Source: Mesorhizobium huakuii (lineage in GTDB: Bacteria; Pseudomonadota; Alphaproteobacteria; Rhizobiales; Rhizobiaceae). Taken from it: a stretch of 64,000 nucleotides of DNA. Of the stretch, positions 52,416-63,091 are shown piece after piece. Position 1 is the stretch's first letter. Every line of letters begins with the position of its first letter. A model generated the notes under the pieces. It saw nothing but the letters and a program-made list of their open reading frames with translations. It made no database searches and had not been told where the DNA came from. The stretch covers positions 4,832,001 to 4,896,000 of the forward strand of contig NZ_CP050296.1 of assembly GCF_014189455.1 (NCBI RefSeq), in the 5' to 3' direction. The translations under genes were made by a program, and so were the position numbers.

Positions 52416-54812
52416 ATGCCTGACCTGCTTCTAGAACTTCGCTCCGAGGAAATCCCTGCCCGCATGCAGCGCAAGGCGGCGGGCGATCTCAAGAAGATGC
52501 TGACCGACGGTCTGGTCGAGGCGGGTCTGACCTATGAGGCGGCGCGCGAGTACTGGACGCCGCGGCGCCTGACGCTCGACATCAGGGGGCTGACCGCACG
52601 CTCGAAGGATATAAGCGAAGAGATCAAGGGGCCGTCGACATCAGCCCCCGAGCAGGCGGTCCAGGGTTTCCTGCGCAAGGCAGGCCTGTCTTCGGTCGCC
52701 GAGGCGCATGTCCATTCCGACCCGAAGAAGGGCGACTTTTACGTCGCCCACATTTCGAAGCCGGGCAGGGCGGCCGAAGAGATCATCGCTGGACTGGTGC
52801 CTGATATCATCCGCAATTTCCCCTGGCCGAAATCGATGCGCTGGGGGCCGGCCTCGGCCAAGCCCGGCTCGCTGCGCTGGGTGCGGCCGCTGCAATCGAT
52901 CCTGTGCACTTTCGGCCCGGAGACCGAGGAGCCCGTCGTGGTCGAGTTCGAGATCGACGGCATCCGCTCCGGCAACATCACCTATGGCCACCGTTTCCTC
53001 GCGCCCGGCGAAATCACCGTGCGTCGCTTCGACGATTATGTGGGCAAGCTGGAGGCGGCGAAGGTCGTGCTCGATGCCGACCGGCGCAAGGAGATCATCC
53101 TCGCCGACGCCCGCAATCTCGCCTTTGCCAACGGGCTCGACCTCGTCGAGGACGAAGGGCTGCTGGAAGAGGTGTCCGGACTGGTCGAATGGCCTGTCGT
53201 GCTGATGGGCGAGTTCGAGCAGGATTTCCTGGCCATTCCGGCCGAGGTGATCCGGCTGACCATCCGCGCCAACCAGAAGTGCTTTGTCACGCGCCCGCAA
53301 GGTGAAGGTGACGCGCTGTCCAACCGCTTCATCCTGACCGCCAACATCGAGGCCAAGGACGGCGGCAAGGAGATTGCGCACGGCAACGGCAAGGTGGTGC
53401 GCGCCCGTCTCTCCGACGCGCTCTATTTCTGGACGACCGACCAGGGCGATCTGCCTGATCTCGACCAGTTCGAGGCATCGGCTGAAAAGTTCGGGCTCGA
53501 TCTGAAAAAGCCGCTCGACCAGCGCATGGCCCGCCTCGACCATCTCAATGTGACGTTCCATGCCAAGCTCGGCACACAAGGCGAACGGGTGGAGCGGATC
53601 AAGCGATTGGCCGGGGAATTGGCGCCGATCGTCGGTGCGGAGCCCGTGCTCGCGGCTCGTGCGGCGGTTCTCGCCAAGGCCGATCTGCAGACCGAAGTGG
53701 TCGGCGAGTTTCCTGAGCTGCAGGGCGCCATGGGCAGCAAATATGCACTGCTGCAGGGCGAACACCCATCCGTGGCCGCGGCCATCGAGGAACACTACAA
53801 GCCGCAGGGCCCGTCCGATTATGTGCCGAGCGATCCGGTGTCGGTCGCCGTCGCGCTTGCCGACAAGCTGGATACGCTGGTCGGCTTCTGGGCCATCGAT
53901 GAAAAGCCGACGGGGTCGAAGGATCCGTATGCGTTGAGAAGAGCGGCGCTGGGGGTGATTAGGATTCTGGTCGAGAATTCTCTGAACGTTAGGCTCACCG
54001 ACGTCTTCTACGCACAGCGCGACTTCGAAATATCAAAAGAGGCTGACGCGATACGTGAACGAATTGTTGCCGACGTGTTGTCTTCCCGCGAGGCTGCTAC
54101 GGAACACTTGGCCGAGACCGAAATCCTAGCGCATTTGGGGAAAGACCAATACCTGCATCTCTATACGCTCTTAGAGGCTGCAGAGAAAGCCAACCGGATT
54201 TCCCCTCTCCAAGAAGCTGATGCTCTCAAGATCGCCGACGCATACGTCAGCAGATACACGGCAGTCGAATACCAAGCTAACATGTCTTTGTTTGACGATT
54301 TACGGTCATTTTTCCACGACCGCCTGAAAGTCTACCTCCGCGATCGAGGCGCCCGCCACGATCTCATCGACGCCGTCATCACGCCGCAGTCCGACGATCT
54401 CCTGCAGATCGTCCGCCGCGTCGAAGCGCTGGGCTCCTTCCTCGATACCGAGGACGGCAGGAACCTGCTCGCCGGCACCAAGCGCGCGGCCAACATTCTG
54501 GCGGCCGAGGAGAAGAAGAAAACGGCGATCGCCGAAACCGTTGAGCCGGCTTTGTTCAAGGAGAATGCCGAGAAATCGCTTTTTGCGGCGGTGAATCAGG
54601 CCGAGAAGCAAGCCGGCGAAGCGATTCAAAACGAAGACTTTTCCGCCGCCATGCTGGCGCTTAGCGCATTGCGCGAACCCGTTGATTCATTCTTTGAAGG
54701 TGTTCTCGTGAATGATGAAGACCTGGCGGTGCGAGCCAACCGTCTGGCGCTTCTCACGCGCATTCGCGCGGCCACAGGTCAGGTCGCGGATTTCTCGAAA
54801 ATCGCCGGCTGA
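52416..54812 (+). CDS. glyS: Glycyl-tRNA synthetase beta subunit (with atypical internal segment)
   Basis: 798 aa from ATG 52416, longer than the 689 aa of E. coli GlyS. N-terminal [22 protein letters not shown], central [31 protein letters not shown] (HD-like region) and C-terminal [25 protein letters not shown] are typical. Between [22 protein letters not shown] and [24 protein letters not shown] lies about 95 aa, where I expect about 30. The DNA from about 53925 to 54335 has markedly lower GC and different codons (AGG, AGA, TTA, ATA) from its flanks. This suggests recombination or an insertion that kept the frame. Confidence 0.93.
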   Translation: MPDLLLELRSEEIPARMQRKAAGDLKKMLTDGLVEAGLTYEAAREYWTPRRLTLDIRGLTARSKDISEEIKGPSTSAPEQAVQGFLRKAGLSSVAEAHVHSDPKKGDFYVAHISKPGRAAEEIIAGLVPDIIRNFPWPKSMRWGPASAKPGSLRWVRPLQSILCTFGPETEEPVVVEFEIDGIRSGNITYGHRFLAPGEITVRRFDDYVGKLEAAKVVLDADRRKEIILADARNLAFANGLDLVEDEGLLEEVSGLVEWPVVLMGEFEQDFLAIPAEVIRLTIRANQKCFVTRPQGEGDALSNRFILTANIEAKDGGKEIAHGNGKVVRARLSDALYFWTTDQGDLPDLDQFEASAEKFGLDLKKPLDQRMARLDHLNVTFHAKLGTQGERVERIKRLAGELAPIVGAEPVLAARAAVLAKADLQTEVVGEFPELQGAMGSKYALLQGEHPSVAAAIEEHYKPQGPSDYVPSDPVSVAVALADKLDTLVGFWAIDEKPTGSKDPYALRRAALGVIRILVENSLNVRLTDVFYAQRDFEISKEADAIRERIVADVLSSREAATEHLAETEILAHLGKDQYLHLYTLLEAAEKANRISPLQEADALKIADAYVSRYTAVEYQANMSLFDDLRSFFHDRLKVYLRDRGARHDLIDAVITPQSDDLLQIVRRVEALGSFLDTEDGRNLLAGTKRAANILAAEEKKKTAIAETVEPALFKENAEKSLFAAVNQAEKQAGEAIQNEDFSAAMLALSALREPVDSFFEGVLVNDEDLAVRANRLALLTRIRAATGQVADFSKIAG

Positions 54813-54922
54813 GCGCCCAGGAAAAATATCTGCGAGCCGGCCGTTCGAGCCGGCTTACAGTCATATGACGATGATCTCTCCGTGGCAAAAGGGACATGTT
54901 CCCCAACCCAACGGAGGCTTCC

Positions 54923-55268
54923 ATGAATTCCGATCACGACATCGAAGTGACTGAAGAAACCTCGGCCGCCGCCGAGGCGATTGAATCCGCTTCCGAAACC
55001 GATCACGACGCCGCTGCCGCGCGTCGAAGCCGCCGATCACTCTGACGACGAGGACGGCGACGAAGAAGAAGGCGACGACGAAGACGGCGAAGAGTCTGAC
55101 GAGGACGCCGAAGCCGCCACGGCCTCGGGCGATGACAATGAAGACGAAGATGAGGACGAAGACGACGCCGATGACGCCGTGAAGGCGGAAGGCGATGAGG
55201 CCGAAAGCGAAGAAGAATCCGAAGACGGCGAGTCCGAAGAAGACGACGACAAGGAAGAAGCGGCCTGA
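54923..55268 (+). pseudogene. Acidic Asp/Glu-rich protein gene with an apparent +1 frameshift
   Basis: A strong CGGAGG ribosome site precedes ATG 54923. Frame 1 reads MNSDHDIEVTEETSAAAEAI and ends at a TGA at 55043-55045. The other frame then continues at once with VEAADHSDDEDGDEEEGDDED and runs acidic to 55268. Removing one base around 55020-55022 would join them into about 114 aa of nearly continuous Asp/Glu-Ala repeats, so this is a single-base frameshift, a sequencing error, or possibly programmed. A TTG at 54981 could open the second frame alone. Terminator at 55298-55323. Function unknown. Confidence 0.6.
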
Positions 55269-55297
55269 GATTTCAATCCGGTCTGTCGAGAAGAGGG

Positions 55298-55323
55298 GGC
55301 GGCGCATCAGCGCCGCCTTTTTT
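55298..55323 (+). terminator. Rho-independent terminator after the acidic-protein gene
   Basis: Perfect 8-bp stem GGCGGCGC (55298-55305) with GCGCCGCC (55310-55317), 4-nt loop ATCA, then TTTTTT (55318-55323). Its presence implies that the acidic gene is, or recently was, expressed. Confidence 0.9.
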
Positions 55324-55348
55324 ATCCATTGTCCCGGATGCTGATTTG

Positions 55349-55738
55349 TCAGTCTTCCAGGATGCTGACGCGCACGCTGTTTTCGTAGACGTCGACCTGG
55401 ATCAGCGGTTCGCCATTGACGATGGCGCGCTTGGTCGAGGAACTCATCGCGCCGGGACGCTCCAGCATGCGCTGCAGGTCGGCGCGCGCGTCGTTGGTCG
55501 TGAACCACTCATCGCCCTGGTCGTCTCTGTCGCGGCGATGGAATTTGTGCCAGTTGGCGCGGTCCTGCCGCACCATTTGCGCGGCGCTGTCCAGCGCATA
55601 GCCGTCGCTCGCCTGATGATCGCGATCGGAAATGCGCGCGACATAGGACCCCAGCATGTCATCGGCTTGCGCCGCACTGGCCCCCAGCAGCGACGCCAGC
55701 AGAAGCCCGGCCACGGTAATGGTCTTGGATAGTCTCAT
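55349..55738 (-). CDS. Exported hypothetical protein, 129 aa
   Basis: Start ATG 55738 with AAAGGGGG upstream. Signal peptide LSKTITVAGLLLASLLGASAAQA, cleaved before DDMLG. The mature part (about 105 aa) has no cysteine, is charged (SDRDHQASDGYALDSAAQM, WHKFHRRDRDDQGDEW) and ends with VDVYENSVRVSILED. I do not recognise a domain. It is probably periplasmic and monocistronic, and ends close to the terminator of the convergent acidic gene. Confidence 0.7.
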   Translation of the reverse strand: MRLSKTITVAGLLLASLLGASAAQADDMLGSYVARISDRDHQASDGYALDSAAQMVRQDRANWHKFHRRDRDDQGDEWFTTNDARADLQRMLERPGAMSSSTKRAIVNGEPLIQVDVYENSVRVSILED

Positions 55739-55917
55739 GATCAACCCCCTTTGAAGCGACGAAGCCCGTCTGCCAGAGCCGCCCCTTTGCCTGAATCACT
55801 TGGCCAAATTCGGGCGGCGGCGTCCAGTAAGATGTGCCGCCCGAACTCGTGCGGCAATGGTGCGCCGGGCGGCGTCAAGCTGTCAACGATCTGGCCCGCC
55901 CGGCCGTTCGCCGGCCG

Positions 55918-56367
55918 CTACTTGACCTTGCCGACGCCGGAAGCGGGCATGGTTGATGCGGCCGGTTTCTTCTGCGTGTTCGATGCCGGAGCGGCCGAGG
56001 CGGTCGCCTTGGCTGGAGTAGGAGCAGGGGTGGTGGTCGCGGCCGGCGCCTTGCCTTGGGCCGGTGCCTTGCCTTGCACCGGTGTCGAGAAGTCGCCGCC
56101 GACGACGCCGCCGCGAATGATCATCGGGCCTGGCATGAAACCGTGCCGTGCCTCGGGCGCGTTAGGGATCGCCGCCACCTTCTCATAGGTGACATCGGGC
56201 TCGCCGAGCGCAACGACGGACACCACATCGCTTGCCTTCGTGTCGTCCGCCTTCAGGATCAGGATGGAGGGCGTTGTGGCCGGCGCCCCGGGAAAGACCA
56301 GGGACGAGGCCTGAGCTCCACCGCTCAACGCAGCCAGGGTGAGACCCAGCAGGATACGCACAGACAC
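55918..56367 (-). CDS. Exported hypothetical protein with Pro/Ala-rich tail, 149 aa
   Basis: Start GTG 56367 with GGGGAG 8 nt upstream. Signal peptide VRILLGLTLAALSGGAQA, mature part starting SSLVFPGAPATTPSILILKADD. After about 70 residues (VTYEKVAAIPNAPEARHGFMPGPMII) there is a low-complexity tail with a tandem QGKAPA-QGKAPA and Pro/Ala/Thr runs. No family is recognised; such tails are typical of cell-envelope linkers. Divergent from the threonylcarbamoyl-AMP synthase gene. Confidence 0.7.
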   Translation of the reverse strand: MSVRILLGLTLAALSGGAQASSLVFPGAPATTPSILILKADDTKASDVVSVVALGEPDVTYEKVAAIPNAPEARHGFMPGPMIIRGGVVGGDFSTPVQGKAPAQGKAPAATTTPAPTPAKATASAAPASNTQKKPAASTMPASGVGKVK

Positions 56368-56543
56368 GATGACCACTCCCCTTCGCCCAAGCCCGAATGG
56401 TAGTCGACCGGAATTGATGCCGGCTTTCGCAGAAACGTAGCATTTTAGGGATTGATAAATCGCCAAGGCCCTCTCTTGCCGAACAGCGACTTGCCCAACA
56501 GCCGCCATCGTACTACGCAGCCGGCATCTGCGAGGTGACGAGA

Positions 56544-57518
56544 GTGGCTGAGATACTTGCCGCCGGCGAGGCGTTGGAGCGGGCACTGGCGCTGCTCGAA
56601 AGCGGCGATGTCGTCGCCATCCCGACGGAGACCGTCTACGGGCTTGCCGGCGACGCCACCAACGGCATCGGCGTGGCGCGTATCTTCGAAGCCAAGGGCC
56701 GGCCGCGTTTCAATCCGCTGATCGCCCATGTCGCCGACATGGCGATGGCCGAGCGCATCGCAGTGTTCGATCCGTTGTCGAAGAGACTGGCAGAGGCGTT
56801 CTGGCCGGGTCCGCTGACGCTGGTGCTGCCGCAGCGGCCCGGCAACGGCATCCATCCGCTGGTCACGGCCGGGCTCGACACGATCGCTCTGCGCATGCCG
56901 AGGGGCTTTGGCGGCGATCTCATCGCAAAACTCGGCCGGCCGCTTGCCGCACCCAGCGCCAATTCATCCGGCAGGATCAGCGCGACGACGGCGCAAGCGG
57001 TGGCGGACGATCTCGGCGCGCGCATCAAGCTGGTGGTGGACGGCGGTGCGACGCCGGTCGGGCTGGAATCGACCATCGTCAAGGCCGAAGGGGAGAGGCT
57101 GCGTCTGCTCCGGCCCGGCGGCATCGCCGCCGAAGAGATCGAAGCGGCAATCGGCATGGCGCTGTTGCGCGGCGGCACCGCCGGCATCGAGGCGCCCGGC
57201 ATGCTTGCCTCGCACTATGCGCCGGGCGCGGCGATGCGGCTCAATGCCGATACGGTTGGTAAGGGCGAGGCGCTGCTTGCCTTCGGCGGTCAGCGTGCCG
57301 AAGGCTGGCGCCATGCAGTTGCCTTCCTCAATCTGTCCGCGTCTGGTGACTTGCGCGAAGCGGCGAGCAATCTTTTTGCCTATATGCAGGAACTTGATCG
57401 CAGCGGCGCGCGTACGATCGCGGTGGAGACGATTCCCTTCGATGGGCTCGGCGAGGCCATCAATGACCGGCTCTCGCGTGCCGCCGCCCCTCGTGACAAT
57501 GCACAGCCCGCACCGTAG
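56544..57518 (+). CDS. L-threonylcarbamoyladenylate synthase (Sua5/YrdC)
   Basis: 324 aa from GTG 56544 (GAGG 8 nt upstream; GTG 56535 is the alternative). The YrdC domain contains VAIPTETVYGLAGDA and FWPGPLTLVLP, then RPLAAPSANSSGRIS. A C-terminal Sua5 domain (about residues 200-324, GTAGIEAPGMLASHYAPGA) marks the long form. It makes the threonylcarbamoyl-AMP used for t6A37 in ANN-decoding tRNAs. It precedes an FAD oxidase by 9 bp, so they are co-transcribed. Confidence 0.93.
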   Translation: MAEILAAGEALERALALLESGDVVAIPTETVYGLAGDATNGIGVARIFEAKGRPRFNPLIAHVADMAMAERIAVFDPLSKRLAEAFWPGPLTLVLPQRPGNGIHPLVTAGLDTIALRMPRGFGGDLIAKLGRPLAAPSANSSGRISATTAQAVADDLGARIKLVVDGGATPVGLESTIVKAEGERLRLLRPGGIAAEEIEAAIGMALLRGGTAGIEAPGMLASHYAPGAAMRLNADTVGKGEALLAFGGQRAEGWRHAVAFLNLSASGDLREAASNLFAYMQELDRSGARTIAVETIPFDGLGEAINDRLSRAAAPRDNAQPAP

Positions 57519-57527
57519 TTTTCCCAC

Positions 57528-58958
57528 ATGACCGACATTTCGCAAAAACTCGATCCCGCTCTCATCGATCGCTTCGCGGCGATCGTCGGCGACAAATACG
57601 CGCTGCGCGACGAACAAGACATCGCGCCCTACCTCATTGAGCGACGCGGGCTCTGGCATGGCGTGACATCGCTGGTGCTGCGGCCGGGCAGCGTCGACGA
57701 GGTCAGCCGCATCATGCGCTTGGCGACCGAGACGGGAACGCCGATCGTGCCGCAAAGCGGCAACACCGGTCTTGTCGGCGCCCAGGTGCCGGACAAGTCC
57801 GGCCGCGAGGTCATCCTGTCCTTGTCGCGGCTGAACCGCATCCGCGAAATCGATGTCCTGTCAAATACGGTGACGGTCGAGGCCGGCGTCATCCTGCAGA
57901 CACTGCAGGAAGCGGCCGATGCCGCCGACCGGCTGTTTCCGCTGTCGCTCGCAGCACAAGGCTCCTGCCAGATCGGCGGCAACCTCTCCTCCAATGCCGG
58001 CGGCACCGGCGTGCTGGCCTATGGCAACGCGCGCGAACTCTGCCTAGGCGTCGAAGTGGTGCTGCCGACAGGCGAGGTGTTCGACGATCTGCGCAAGCTG
58101 AAGAAGGACAACACCGGCTACGATCTGAAGAACCTGTTCGTCGGCGCCGAAGGCACGCTCGGCATCATCACCGCCGCTGTCTTGAAGCTTTTCCCGAGGC
58201 CGAAGGGCAGGGAGGTCGCCTTTGCCGGCATGTCATCGCCCAAGGCGGCGCTGTCGCTCTTTACCTTGGCGATGGACCAGGCCGGCGCCTCGCTCACCGC
58301 TTTCGAGCTGATCGGCAAAAGGCCTTACGACTTCACGCTGAAGCATGGCCAAGGCATCACGCGGCCGCTGGCCGATGATTGGCCTTGGTATGTGCTGATG
58401 CAGGTCTCTTCAGGACGTTCCGAGGAAGACGGCAGGGCGCTGATCGAGGAGATCCTGGCCGAAGCGCTCGAGCAAGGCATCATCGGCGACGCGGTGGTCT
58501 CGGCAAGCCTTGCCCAGGGCGATGCCTTCTGGAATTTCCGCGAGACGCTGCCAGAGTGCCAGAAGCCCGAGGGCGCTTCGATCAAGCACGACATCTCGGT
58601 GCCGACAGCCGCGATCCCGGAGTTCATCGACAAGGCTGCCGGTGTGGTGGAAGGGGTCTGCCCCGGCGCGCGCGTGGTTTGCTTCGGCCACATGGGCGAC
58701 GGCAATCTGCATTACAACATCTCGCGCCCCGTGGACTGGCAGGATGAGGCGTTCCTCGAGCTTTACCATCCCATGAACCATGCCGTGCACGATGTCGTGC
58801 GCTCCTTCCATGGTTCGATCTCGGCCGAGCACGGCATCGGCCAGTTGAAGCGCGACGAACTGATCGCCACCGCGCCGCCGATGGCCATCGATCTGATGCG
58901 CCGGGTGAAAGCCGCCTTCGATCCGGCCGGCATCATGAATCCCGGTAAGGTTATCTGA
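57528..58958 (+). CDS. FAD-binding oxidase (GlcD/D2HGDH family)
   Basis: 476 aa. N-terminal PCMH-type FAD domain: LVLRPGSVDEVSRIMRLA, PIVPQSGNTGLVGAQVPD, SCQIGGNLSSNAGG. C-terminal FAD-oxidase domain: CFGHMGDGNLHYNISRP, SAEHGIGQLKRDEL and FDPAGIMNPGKVI. The family covers D-2-hydroxyglutarate, D-lactate and glycolate oxidation. Its exact substrate cannot be read. The same order (Sua5, FAD oxidase) is seen in other rhizobia, as I recall. Confidence 0.92.
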   Translation: MTDISQKLDPALIDRFAAIVGDKYALRDEQDIAPYLIERRGLWHGVTSLVLRPGSVDEVSRIMRLATETGTPIVPQSGNTGLVGAQVPDKSGREVILSLSRLNRIREIDVLSNTVTVEAGVILQTLQEAADAADRLFPLSLAAQGSCQIGGNLSSNAGGTGVLAYGNARELCLGVEVVLPTGEVFDDLRKLKKDNTGYDLKNLFVGAEGTLGIITAAVLKLFPRPKGREVAFAGMSSPKAALSLFTLAMDQAGASLTAFELIGKRPYDFTLKHGQGITRPLADDWPWYVLMQVSSGRSEEDGRALIEEILAEALEQGIIGDAVVSASLAQGDAFWNFRETLPECQKPEGASIKHDISVPTAAIPEFIDKAAGVVEGVCPGARVVCFGHMGDGNLHYNISRPVDWQDEAFLELYHPMNHAVHDVVRSFHGSISAEHGIGQLKRDELIATAPPMAIDLMRRVKAAFDPAGIMNPGKVI

Positions 58959-59142
58959 TCCTTTCAACATCTAGTGGTCGGTGGCATTCCGATAACCATC
59001 CCTGAGATCAGCAAAATTTAACCGACTTTCTTAAGCGCGGCGGTAAGGAGCCCACGCTACTGTTTCCCCATAACGAGGCCGGGAAAACTGGCCCGGAGAG
59101 AACCGGACACCGGCTCTCAGGAGACAGACAGGAAGGCACTCT

Positions 59143-59709
59143 ATGAACACCGGACTGAAGCCAGTCTGGGCGGGACGCAACATGCGCCTCGACCCATTCC
59201 GACTGCCCCAGATGGTCAGCTACGCCACGCGCGACGATTACGGCGACGTGACGTTCACCATCGACCAGCGTGGCGCCGTGATCCGCCGCATGCTCGAGAT
59301 GAGCGGCGTGCCGGCGATCATCGCCCTGCCGGCCAATGCGTTCCGCGGCGTTGCCGCCCGCGCAATGGAGGATCCTGAAGGCAATGTCACGGTGACCCTG
59401 GAACTCCTGCACAATGATCCGATGCTGTCGGTGCCGCTTTTGGTGGCCGACGATCTCGACGATGTCGCCGCCGACTGGCGCGCCTGGGCCGATGCCTACC
59501 GCCTGCCGATGCTGCTGATCGAATCGGACGGCGTCGCCCGCACCCTGGAAGAATCGCTCGGCGCCGCCATCAAGACGCTGCCGCCGCAGGATCGCCGTAA
59601 GGGCCGGGTTTCGCACACGCGCCGCCCGCGCTTCCTCGCCCGCCGCCGGGCCGGCAACCTCGGTCTCAGGCTGGTCATCGACGGCCAGGAGATCATTTCG
59701 AGAGACTAG
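59143..59709 (+). CDS. DUF6101 family protein
   Basis: 188 aa. A conserved rhizobial protein: PVWAGRNMRLDPFRLPQMVSYA, GDVTFTIDQRGAVIRRMLEMSGVP, and a C-terminal basic stretch RRPRFLARRRAGNLGLRL. No catalytic motif or membrane segment is seen. A hairpin GAGAACCGG-ACA-CCGGCTCTC (59097-59117) and AGGAAGG lie in its leader. It originally neighboured ubiA, now separated by the IS110 element. Confidence 0.8.
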   Translation: MNTGLKPVWAGRNMRLDPFRLPQMVSYATRDDYGDVTFTIDQRGAVIRRMLEMSGVPAIIALPANAFRGVAARAMEDPEGNVTVTLELLHNDPMLSVPLLVADDLDDVAADWRAWADAYRLPMLLIESDGVARTLEESLGAAIKTLPPQDRRKGRVSHTRRPRFLARRRAGNLGLRLVIDGQEIISRD

Positions 59710-59805
59710 CCTCCTTCTCCCCGTCACTATACGAGGAGAAGTGCCCGGCAGGGCGATGAGGGGCAGCGCCGACCTAAGTGGTTGGCTGCCTTAAGACTTA
59801 ATTGA

Positions 59806-60990
<1,185 letters not shown>

Positions 60991-61037
60991 CTGCCAAGAC
61001 AGTCGCTCTCCCCGTATAGTGACGGGGAGAAGGAAGA

Positions 61038-62027
61038 CTACACCAGCGGTTTCAGCGCCACCCACAATGCGCCGCCGATCAGGCCGAGGAAGATCAGCCA
61101 GCCGACCTGGTTGTTCGACCGGAACAGCCGCAGGCATTGGTCCGGATCGTTGATATCCAGAACCGCGATCTGCCGCGCCATATGGGCGCCGGCGGCAATC
61201 AATCCGGCGAGCGCCACCACCGGCGCCTGCGCCGAGGCGAAGGCGATGGCGAAGCAGATCAGCGTGCCGCCGTAAAGCCCGACCAGCCATGACTTGGTGT
61301 TGTCGCCGAACAGCCGTGCCGTCGAGCGCACGCCGACAATGGCGTCGTCTTCCTTGTCCTGATGCGCATAGATCGTGTCGTAGCCGATCACCCACAGGAT
61401 CGAGCCGATATAGAGCATGATGGCGGGGCCATCGAGATCGCCGAACTCGACCGCCCATCCCATCAGCGCGCCCCAGGAAAAGGCAAGGCCGAGAAACAAT
61501 TGCGGCCAGTTGGTTATCCGCTTCATGAATGGATAGATGGCGACGATCGCCAGCGAGCAGATGCCGAGCAGGATGGCGAAGCTGTTGAACTGCAGGAGCA
61601 CGGCAAGGCCGACCAGGGCTTGCAGCACAAGGAACAGCCAGGCCCGCCGGCGCGTGGTCTGGCCCGACGGCAGCGGACGCGAGCGGGTGCGCTCGACCTG
61701 GTTGTCGATGTTCTCGTCGACGATGTCGTTGTAGGTGCAGCCGGCGCCGCGCATGGCGATGGCGCCGACCAGGAACAGCACGAGATACAATGGTGCCGGC
61801 AGCAGCGAGAGCAGCGGGTCGCCGGGGCGCGGATAGGCGCTCGCGGCGAGCGCCGCCGACCACCAGCATGGCCACAAGAGCAACTGCCAGCCTATCGGCC
61901 TGTCCCACCGCGCAAGCTGCGCATAGGGCCAAATCGCGCGCGGCAGCACGCGGTAGACCCAATGGCCGTTCGGTGCATCGGCGACACGGCCCTGGGCCAC
62001 TTTCGACTGGATAGGTTCCATATCCAT
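61038..62027 (-). CDS. ubiA: 4-hydroxybenzoate polyprenyltransferase
   Basis: 329 aa from ATG 62027; an ATG at 62021 is the alternative. UbiA family with about eight helices. First Asp-rich motif GCTYNDIVDENIDNQVERTRSRPL (near residue 97) and second YDTIYAHQDKEDDAIVG (near 218) bind the Mg-diphosphate. It attaches the polyprenyl chain to 4-hydroxybenzoate in ubiquinone biosynthesis; the isoprenoid donor would come from the synthase at 43193-44209. The IS110 element lies just beyond its stop. Confidence 0.95.
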   Translation of the reverse strand: MDMEPIQSKVAQGRVADAPNGHWVYRVLPRAIWPYAQLARWDRPIGWQLLLWPCWWSAALAASAYPRPGDPLLSLLPAPLYLVLFLVGAIAMRGAGCTYNDIVDENIDNQVERTRSRPLPSGQTTRRRAWLFLVLQALVGLAVLLQFNSFAILLGICSLAIVAIYPFMKRITNWPQLFLGLAFSWGALMGWAVEFGDLDGPAIMLYIGSILWVIGYDTIYAHQDKEDDAIVGVRSTARLFGDNTKSWLVGLYGGTLICFAIAFASAQAPVVALAGLIAAGAHMARQIAVLDINDPDQCLRLFRSNNQVGWLIFLGLIGGALWVALKPLV

Positions 62028-62089
62028 GGAGTGGCAGCAGCCGCGGAAACCGTCAAGCGGCAAGCGGATGCGGGGCTGCCGCCAACCCG

Positions 62090-63001
62090 TCAGGCGGTGA
62101 AGATGTCGCGCGTGGAAAACCAGTCTTTCGCCGTCTCGACGAATGCCAGCGCTGCATTCGACACGCGCTGATGCGTGTCATAGGTGAGGATGATCCGCTG
62201 CATCGGCAGCGGATCCGACAACGGCTTGCAGATCAGCGGCAGTCCGTCATAGCTGCGGTCGCCGTGCGGCCGGGTGTAGCTGACCGCGACACCAAAACCG
62301 TTCGCCACCATGCTGCGCTGGAGTTCGAACGAACTCGTCGCCCTATCGGCCACCGGTGAGAGACCGCGGCCGCAGAACAGGTCGAGCATGTGCTGCCAGC
62401 TCTGCGGCTGGTCCGTCGTGATCAGCGGATAGGCGGCCAGATCGGCCAGGCTGACCTCAAGGCGGTCCGCCAGCTTATGGCCTGCCGGCAACAGCGCATG
62501 CGGCCGCAGCTCGTGCAGCAGGATGCGGGCGAAATGCGACGGCAGGCCGAGATCGTAACTCAGGCCGAGATCGATGGCGGCGTCCGCCAGACGCCGCCCG
62601 AGCGTCTCGAACGTTTCATCGCGAACGATCACCGCGACGCTTGGATGGCGCTCGGAGAAGGCGCGGATGAGACCCGGTGCGAAGTAGGGCGCCAAATCCT
62701 CGAAACATCCAAGCACCAGCTCGCCGCCGACAACTGAACTGCCTGAACTCAGGCTCATCAGTTCATCCGCCTCGGTAAGAACCTGTTTTGCCTTGGCCAC
62801 GACGATACGGCCGAACGAGGTCAGCGAAACACCGCTTCCGCGCTGGCGCACGAACAGTTTTTGGCCGAAATCCTTTTCGATGGCGTCGATCGCCACCGAA
62901 ATCGACGGCTGCGAGATGTTCAGAGTCTTGGCCGCACCGGTGACGCTGCCGTGGCGGGCGACGGCGACCAGGTAGCGCAGTTGTGTCAGGGTGAGGCTCA
63001 T
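62090..63001 (-). CDS. LysR family transcriptional regulator
   Basis: 303 aa from ATG 63001. HTH: LTQLRYLVAVARHGSVTGAAKTLNISQPSISVAIDAIEKDFGQKLF (residues about 5-50). Effector domain with LGLSYDLGLPSHFARILLHELRPHALLPAGHKLA. Divergent from the PhyH-like gene at 63092; the 90-bp gap (AT-rich around 63028-63047) should hold its binding site. It probably controls that gene. Confidence 0.9.
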   Translation of the reverse strand: MSLTLTQLRYLVAVARHGSVTGAAKTLNISQPSISVAIDAIEKDFGQKLFVRQRGSGVSLTSFGRIVVAKAKQVLTEADELMSLSSGSSVVGGELVLGCFEDLAPYFAPGLIRAFSERHPSVAVIVRDETFETLGRRLADAAIDLGLSYDLGLPSHFARILLHELRPHALLPAGHKLADRLEVSLADLAAYPLITTDQPQSWQHMLDLFCGRGLSPVADRATSSFELQRSMVANGFGVAVSYTRPHGDRSYDGLPLICKPLSDPLPMQRIILTYDTHQRVSNAALAFVETAKDWFSTRDIFTA

Positions 63002-63091
63002 AGTCAAAATCTATGTGTCGGATGAGAAGTTATTATTTTACTGAATGAATGCGGGTTGCGATAGTCGTCCCGATCCTGAAAGGAGGACACC

